From an uncultured Eubacterium sp. (GTDB taxonomy: Bacteria > Bacillota > Clostridia > Lachnospirales > Lachnospiraceae), in contig CAKRFN010000027.1 in assembly GCA_934320655.1 (NCBI GenBank), positions 1 through 25,277 of the forward strand: a stretch of 25,277 nucleotides of DNA, written 5' to 3'. The position numbers and the translations under genes were made by a program. The notes under the pieces are model-generated. The model ran no database searches and was not told the DNA's origin. It was given only the letters and a program-made list of their open reading frames with translations. How positions within the stretch are numbered: position 1 is the stretch's first letter; each line of letters starts with the position of its first letter. This document shows, one piece after another, positions 21,169 to 25,277 of this stretch.

Positions 21169-21883
21169 GGACGGCGAGGCGTTTTATCAGAAGGCAGAAT
21201 ATATTTTAAAACAGACGCATGAGCTATACGCAGATTTTGCAGGCACGCAGGAAAACAGGCATCCGCTGCGCATCGGTATCCCTCCGATGATCAGCACCGT
21301 GTTTTTTCCACGGATCACCGATCTGTTTGAGCAGCAGTACAATATTCCGATCCAGTTGTTTGAATACGGCTCGATCCGTGCCCGCACGCTGCTCGACGCG
21401 GAGCAGATCGACGTTGCGGTCGTCAATATGGATTTTTATAATCTGGATAAATATAACAGCTATGTGATGATGGAGGATCGCTATGTCTATTGCGTTTCCA
21501 AAACACACCGCTATGCGAAGGAACAGCAGATCACTACAGATATGTTAAAGGACGAATCGATTATCCTGTTTAATACAGATTCGGTACAGACCCAGACCGT
21601 CATCACCCGCCTGCGCTCTGCGGGGATCACGCCAAAGGTCCGTATGTATTGCAGCCAGCTGGCTACGGTGCTGAATTATGCCCGCGGCGGTAATTGCGGC
21701 GCGTTCCTCTACTCGTCGATCGCCGTCAATCCGCGGGATTTTGTGGAGATCCCGGTCGCGCCGGAGATCACAAGCAAATTCGGTATTATCTGGAAAAAGG
21801 GCATCTTTGTGCCCGATCAGCTCACGAAGTTTGTGGCGTTTGTCAAAGGCTATGATGTATCGCCGTATCTGCCCCGGTTTTAG
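21158..21883 (+). pseudogene. LysR-type regulator lacking its DNA-binding domain (ttdR-like)
   Basis: From the junction the plus strand reads TLTKDGEAFYQKAEYIL, the end of a LysR winged helix and its linker helix, then an effector-binding domain of about 220 residues (LRIGIPPMISTVFFPRI, DVAVVNM, YVYCVSKTHRYA, GGNCGAFLYSSIAV). The first roughly 55 residues, holding the helix-turn-helix, are missing; upstream bases belong to the transporter on the other strand. LysR genes divergent from ttd operons (TtdR in E. coli) are the natural parallel. No start codon or promoter remains, so the gene should be dead. Any apparent start at 20777 reads antisense transporter sequence. Confidence 0.8.
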
Positions 21884-21951
21884 GGGCGGATACTGGCATC
21901 CCTTGTCACATCATTTTTTAATAAATCATAGGTAGACCAGCCGGATGTTTC

Positions 21952-22449
21952 CTACCCATTGGTCTTTTGAACCAGTTCCGCCACTATCTCACGGATCATC
22001 TTTCCCTCGCAGTCTACCGTTACATCTGCGTATTTTTCATACAACGGAACCCGCTCCTCATAAAGATCCGTCAGAGTCTGATCCTTTTTCAAAGCCACGC
22101 CGCGCTCTTGCAGATCGCCCAGACGCTCTGCAACGGCATCATAAGACAGTTTCAGATAAACCACCTGCCCAATCTGTTTCAGATGCTCCATCGCTTTCGC
22201 ACCATAGACCACGCTCCCACCGGTGGCAATCACTGTCTGATCGCACTCCAGAGATGCATTGACATCCTCTTCCACCTGCAAAAATCCTTCGAGCCCCTTT
22301 TCGGTAATAATATCATGGAGCACTTTACCAGTTCTGTCCTGAATCACCAGATCACTGTCCACAAAACGATAACCCAGCTTTTTTGCCAGCACAACACCAA
22401 CCGTGCTTTTACCCGCACCGGGCATTCCAATCAAAACAATATTATTCAT
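21952..22449 (-). CDS. aroK: Shikimate kinase
   Basis: The protein has 165 residues of the AroK/AroL type, which phosphorylates shikimate with ATP in the chorismate pathway. The P-loop GMPGAGKS is at 8-15, DSD with VDSDLVI at about 33-36, and the later GGSVV motif (the shikimate-binding GG) is present; LGDLQERGVALKKDQTL forms the lid, where family members carry R..R. The ATG at 22449 follows GAGAGGA; the longer frame to 22530 is not needed. It lies 93 bases downstream of the acetolactate synthase gene on the same strand and may be co-transcribed. Other small kinases of this fold cannot be fully excluded. Confidence 0.8.
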   Translation of the reverse strand: MNNIVLIGMPGAGKSTVGVVLAKKLGYRFVDSDLVIQDRTGKVLHDIITEKGLEGFLQVEEDVNASLECDQTVIATGGSVVYGAKAMEHLKQIGQVVYLKLSYDAVAERLGDLQERGVALKKDQTLTDLYEERVPLYEKYADVTVDCEGKMIREIVAELVQKTNG

Positions 22450-22542
22450 ACCTTTTTCCTCTCTTATGACGTTTGCGACTGAATCCGACCATTTCATCGT
22501 CATCCACCGCTTTGCTAATTGTACCATCAATCAGCATATCTG

Positions 22543-24276
22543 TCATTCGGCTTTTTTGCTTTCTAAAATCATATCGCTCAGAGCATTGCCCGGAGGAACA
22601 ATCGGCAGCACATTCATTTCCCTGCCTATGATAAATTCAATCAGCGTAGGAGTCTTGGTATTGCGCTTTGCGGCTTCAAAGGCGTTTTCTATCTCCTCCG
22701 GTTTTGTAACACGGATGCCTTTCGCCCCGTAGCTTTCCGCAAGCCGAACAAAATCAGGCGTATATTCCGGACAATCGTGCTTCGGCTGATTACAGCCTGT
22801 TTCGCAGCTCCTGCGGTAGCGCATACAGGTTCCCGAATAATGTCTGTGATAAAACATTTCCTGCCATTGCCGCACATTTCCCAGATATCCGTTATTGAAA
22901 ACGCAGATAATGATCGGGAGCTCATAGACGACCGCCGTTGCCATTTCCTGAATATTCATCTGCATGCCGCCATCTCCGGAAATCGCAATGACACTTTTCT
23001 GCGGATTCCCCAGTTTTGCACCAATCGCCGCAGGAAAACCATACCCCATCGTTCCCAGTCCGCCGGAGGTCAACAACTGCTTTTTCTCATCGAGTGCCAG
23101 AAACTGTGTCGTCCATAACTGGTTTTGCCCCACATCCGTTGTAATTACAGCATTGTCAAACAAGCGATTGATTGCTTCGATGATTTTTTTTGGTGTCAGA
23201 CCCTCCTCCTGCATGGCGATCGGATACTTCTCTTTCCATTGCCTGATTTCCGCTGCCCATTCCGAAACAGCAAGCGGCTTTGCCTTTTCAAGCAGCACAC
23301 AGATCGCGTTTTTCGCATCTGCTACAATCGGCACATCAACCACAATATTCCGCGAAATGGAGGCTGCCTCAATATCAATATGGATCACCTTTGCGTGCGC
23401 CGCAAATTCCTCTATTTTTCCTGTGATGCGGTCATTAAACCTCGTTCCTATGGAAAACAAAACATCGCACCGGCTGATTGCAGAATTCGCCGCATAACTT
23501 CCATGAATACCAAGATTCCCGACATACAGGTCATGATCAGTAGGAATCGCGCCCTTTCCCATAATCGTTGTGACCACCGGAACGCCTGTCAATTCTGCAA
23601 GCCGCGTCATTTCCTGACCCGCGCGCGCAATGTTTACTCCACCGCCTACCAGAAAAACAGGTCTGCGGGCATGATTTAAAATATCCAACGCCTTTTTGAT
23701 CTGTCCCTTATGTACCGAAGTGTTGGGTTTATAGCTTCTGATGGATATTTCTTTCGGATAAAAATCACTGCCGTAAGCTCTTTGAATATCCTTTGGCAGA
23801 TCCACAACAACTACTCCCGGCTTTCCCGTTTTTGCGATATAAAAAGCCTTTTTAATGGTTTCTGCCAAATCCTCTCTTTTCCGCACGGTTACTGCATATT
23901 TGCAGATGCTTCTCGTAATGCTGACAATATCCACTTCCTGAAAAGCATCATTTCCAATCAAATGTGTTGGCACCTGCCCTGTAAAACAAACCAACGGAAC
24001 ACTGTCATAATTTGCCGTGGCAATCCCTGTTACGAGATTTGTTGCCCCCGGTCCGCTCGTCACAAGGCATACGCCTACCTTTCCCGTGGAGCGGGCATAT
24101 CCGTCTGCCGCATGGACTAATCCCTGCTCGTGGCGCGGCAGAAGCACATTGATCTCCGTTTCTCCGTAAAGGGTTTCAAATAAATCTATCGCCTGCCCGC
24201 CCGGATAAGCAAACAGCGTGGTGACCTTTTCTTCTTTTAATGCTTTTACAAATAATTGCGCACCTGTCATTTCCAT
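22543..24276 (-). CDS. ilvB: Acetolactate synthase catalytic subunit
   Basis: The protein has 577 residues. The pyrimidine domain has the catalytic glutamate E50 (LPRHEQG) and VTSGPGATN; the middle domain runs from about 190; the thiamine-diphosphate motif GDGGMQMNIQEMATA at about 434-448 ends in NN (461-462), and NNGYLGNVRQWQEMFY follows. It condenses two pyruvates to acetolactate, the first step toward valine and leucine. Just after that motif there is an insert with four cysteines (484, 491, 495, 502) absent from E. coli IlvB. No regulatory IlvN subunit gene is in the window. AGGAGG lies 9 bases before the ATG. It follows the TetR gene on the same strand after 84 bases. Confidence 0.9.
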   Translation of the reverse strand: MEMTGAQLFVKALKEEKVTTLFAYPGGQAIDLFETLYGETEINVLLPRHEQGLVHAADGYARSTGKVGVCLVTSGPGATNLVTGIATANYDSVPLVCFTGQVPTHLIGNDAFQEVDIVSITRSICKYAVTVRKREDLAETIKKAFYIAKTGKPGVVVVDLPKDIQRAYGSDFYPKEISIRSYKPNTSVHKGQIKKALDILNHARRPVFLVGGGVNIARAGQEMTRLAELTGVPVVTTIMGKGAIPTDHDLYVGNLGIHGSYAANSAISRCDVLFSIGTRFNDRITGKIEEFAAHAKVIHIDIEAASISRNIVVDVPIVADAKNAICVLLEKAKPLAVSEWAAEIRQWKEKYPIAMQEEGLTPKKIIEAINRLFDNAVITTDVGQNQLWTTQFLALDEKKQLLTSGGLGTMGYGFPAAIGAKLGNPQKSVIAISGDGGMQMNIQEMATAVVYELPIIICVFNNGYLGNVRQWQEMFYHRHYSGTCMRYRRSCETGCNQPKHDCPEYTPDFVRLAESYGAKGIRVTKPEEIENAFEAAKRNTKTPTLIEFIIGREMNVLPIVPPGNALSDMILESKKAE

Positions 24277-24291
24277 AAATAATACCTCCTA

Positions 24292-24319
24292 TTGAATGCG
24301 TGCACTTGCTTGCATTCAA
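24292..24319 (-). promoter_or_regulatory. Dyad just upstream of ilvB
   Basis: TTGAATGC and GCATTCAA form a perfect 8-bp inverted repeat with a 12-base centre containing GCACTTGC, directly before the ilvB ribosome site. The same GCACTTGC occurs in the TetR leader dyad at 24949-24962. It may be an operator of the TetR protein. Confidence 0.5.
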
Positions 24320-24330
24320 GTTATTTTTTT

Positions 24331-24353
24331 CGGCACTGCCTACGACAGTACCG
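24331..24353. other. Hairpin between tetR and ilvB
   Basis: CGGCACTG pairs with CAGTACCG (one mismatch) around a 7-base loop, 8 bases after the tetR stop. In the tetR direction it is followed by A rather than T, so it is not a classical terminator there; on the plus strand T follows. Confidence 0.45.
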
Positions 24354-24360
24354 ATTTTTG

Positions 24361-24933
24361 CTATTCTATGCCTTTGATAAAAATTTTTATACTGCTTTGG
24401 ATATATGCATCCTTCTCAATTTTCGACAGTTCTTTTCCAAAGGAAGCGCTTAAAAACGTATACCCAAAGATGGACGAAAAAAAGTTCATTGCCAGAGCGT
24501 CAAAATCTGCTTTTGGTATCTTCCCCATTTCGCACATTTTATTCAGGTAGTCTGTAAAAGACGACAAAAAAGCCTGTGGAACTTTCATAATCAGTGGTGC
24601 CGTCTCATCATACAACTGTGGCGCGCGCAGACCAATCGAAAGATTTACGAATTCCGGTGTCATCCGATCCATATATGCCCGCATAAACATTTCAAGATCC
24701 GGCTGCAAATCCCATTTCACATCTTCAAAAATCTCCGGCGTGATGTTTGCCCGCCATTCTGCCTGATTGACACCCTGCAAAACGATATCTTTCTTATTTT
24801 TGAATTTGCGGAACAATGTACATTCGTTCACGCCCGCTACCCGTGCGATTTCCTTTGTGGTAGTCGCCACATATCCCTTGTCGCGTATCAGCATCATCGC
24901 CGCATCCACAATCTTCTGGCTCGTATCGTCCAA
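24361..24933 (-). CDS. TetR-family transcriptional regulator
   Basis: The protein has 190 residues from a TTG at 24933, 7 bases after GGAGG. The start DDTSQKIVDAAMMLIRDKGYVATTTKEIARVAGVNE is a standard TetR helix-turn-helix (about residues 5-50), continuing in CTLFRKFKNKKDIV. The C-terminal helical domain would bind an unknown ligand. The longer frame to 25053 crosses the promoter and is rejected. It lies directly upstream of ilvB. A consensus promoter and a dyad CAAGT-GCTT-ACTTG between promoter and start suggest it represses itself, and a related motif before ilvB suggests joint control. Confidence 0.88.
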   Translation of the reverse strand: MDDTSQKIVDAAMMLIRDKGYVATTTKEIARVAGVNECTLFRKFKNKKDIVLQGVNQAEWRANITPEIFEDVKWDLQPDLEMFMRAYMDRMTPEFVNLSIGLRAPQLYDETAPLIMKVPQAFLSSFTDYLNKMCEMGKIPKADFDALAMNFFSSIFGYTFLSASFGKELSKIEKDAYIQSSIKIFIKGIE

Positions 24934-24948
24934 GTTTTCACCTCCACA

Positions 24949-24962
24949 CAAGTAAGCACTTG
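24949..24962 (-). promoter_or_regulatory. Candidate TetR operator in its own leader
   Basis: CAAGT and ACTTG are inverted with a 4-base centre, about 8 bases downstream of the -10 box and just before the ribosome site, a usual place for TetR autoregulation. Confidence 0.5.
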
Positions 24963-24969
24963 CATCTGT

Positions 24970-24998
24970 ATTATATTCACTTGAACGCAGTCTGTCAA
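24970..24998 (-). promoter_or_regulatory. Consensus promoter of the TetR gene
   Basis: On the minus strand TTGACA (24993-24998), exactly 17 bases and TATAAT (24970-24975) give full consensus boxes. The spacer contains TTCAAGTGAA, another ACTTG-like half-site. Confidence 0.85.
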
Positions 24999-25083
24999 GG
25001 GGTGGGAACCATATGCTCATCTGATTTCTCCTTGTCCCAAGAATATGTAGCATGTTGCTTTCTTTTCAATACTTTCACTCCCA

Positions 25084-25275
25084 CTATTGTGGTAAAATCA
25101 AAGTCGGATTTTTTAACAGTGTGGCAATCACCGGGGCATATTTAGATATTCCATAATCCAATACGATAAAACGATCATGGAATATACCGCCTGTCTTTTG
25201 CATTGACAAATTTACTGTTGGGTACTCCTTGCAGAAATCTGTAAATTCTATGTTGTGAAGTTTATTATTTCCAAC
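25084..25275 (-). pseudogene. ORF6N/phage-regulator-like C-terminal fragment, running off the window
   Basis: The open frame enters at the window edge and reads GNNKLHNIEFTDFCKEYP, then LSMQKTGGIFHDRFIVLDYG. From memory this is the C-terminal part of ORF6N-domain proteins of Clostridia, which normally continue with KIYHCGASSKDAG-like sequence. Here the text changes after VLDYG to ISKYAPVIATLL and stops at 25084, so the end is lost or frameshifted. The N-terminus lies outside the window. No ribosome site or downstream partner is seen. Confidence 0.5.
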
Positions 25276-25277
25276 AT

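Noticed and set aside
20777..21883. A single 368-residue plus-strand gene
   Set aside because: Its first 126 residues are antisense transporter sequence; only the part from about 21158 is a LysR protein. Treating it as one gene would hide the deletion junction.

Overview
The window looks like a chromosomal segment of a gut Clostridium relative, most likely Lachnospiraceae. The signs are Firmicutes-type ribosome binding sites before nearly every gene, several TTG/GTG starts, TTGACA/TATAAT promoters, a BspA-like repeat surface protein, a holin-like mini-toxin locus and a Cys-rich variant of acetolactate synthase. Species cannot be fixed by eye. Most genes are ordinary, but four places deserve attention: a two-promoter toxin/RNA locus, an asymmetric two-ATPase ABC importer, an uncharacterised acid/aldehyde/alcohol gene cluster, and a tartrate operon in the middle of decay.

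Layout. 1-240: remains of broken genes. 239-2500: an AAA/DUF4143 ATPase and a SAM methyltransferase, both minus strand. 2559-2884: a compact convergent locus with a 31-residue membrane peptide on the minus strand and a roughly 100-nt plus-strand RNA, both starting with a shared sequence. 3010-4321: a secreted leucine-rich-repeat protein divergent from a small HTH regulator. 4523-7286: an RlmI-like rRNA methyltransferase, then an Hpt plus REC/HD-GYP signalling pair preceded by palindromic promoter-like repeats. 7582-8511: two tiny membrane-protein genes ending at a strong hairpin, and a hypothetical protein. 8564-10604: larE, tcdA with a structured leader, and an XRE-type regulator.

10734-19153 is the metabolic centre. 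A plus-strand AMP-forming acyl-CoA ligase faces a five-gene minus-strand ABC operon (lipoprotein, two permeases, two ATPases, sulfonate/nitrate/taurine type). Divergent from that operon, across two matching 15-bp dyads, lie an aldehyde dehydrogenase and a 4-hydroxybutyrate-dehydrogenase-like iron alcohol dehydrogenase. The two ATPases carry complementary defects (one a degenerate signature, the other a missing switch histidine), predicting one working and one degenerate ATP site. The gene set could import a small anionic substrate and interconvert alcohol, aldehyde, acid and acyl-CoA. The substrate is unknown; isethionate/sulfoacetate-like or 4-hydroxybutyrate-like compounds are guesses.

19242-21883 is a degraded L-tartrate locus: ttdB is intact, ttdA has an internal deletion with frameshift, the SLC13 transporter is reduced to a fragment, and a deletion has fused the transporter 5' end directly to a LysR gene that has lost its DNA-binding domain. 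21952-25053 holds a shikimate-kinase-like gene, acetolactate synthase and a TetR regulator with a consensus promoter and candidate operators. The window ends in the broken tail of an ORF6N-like gene.
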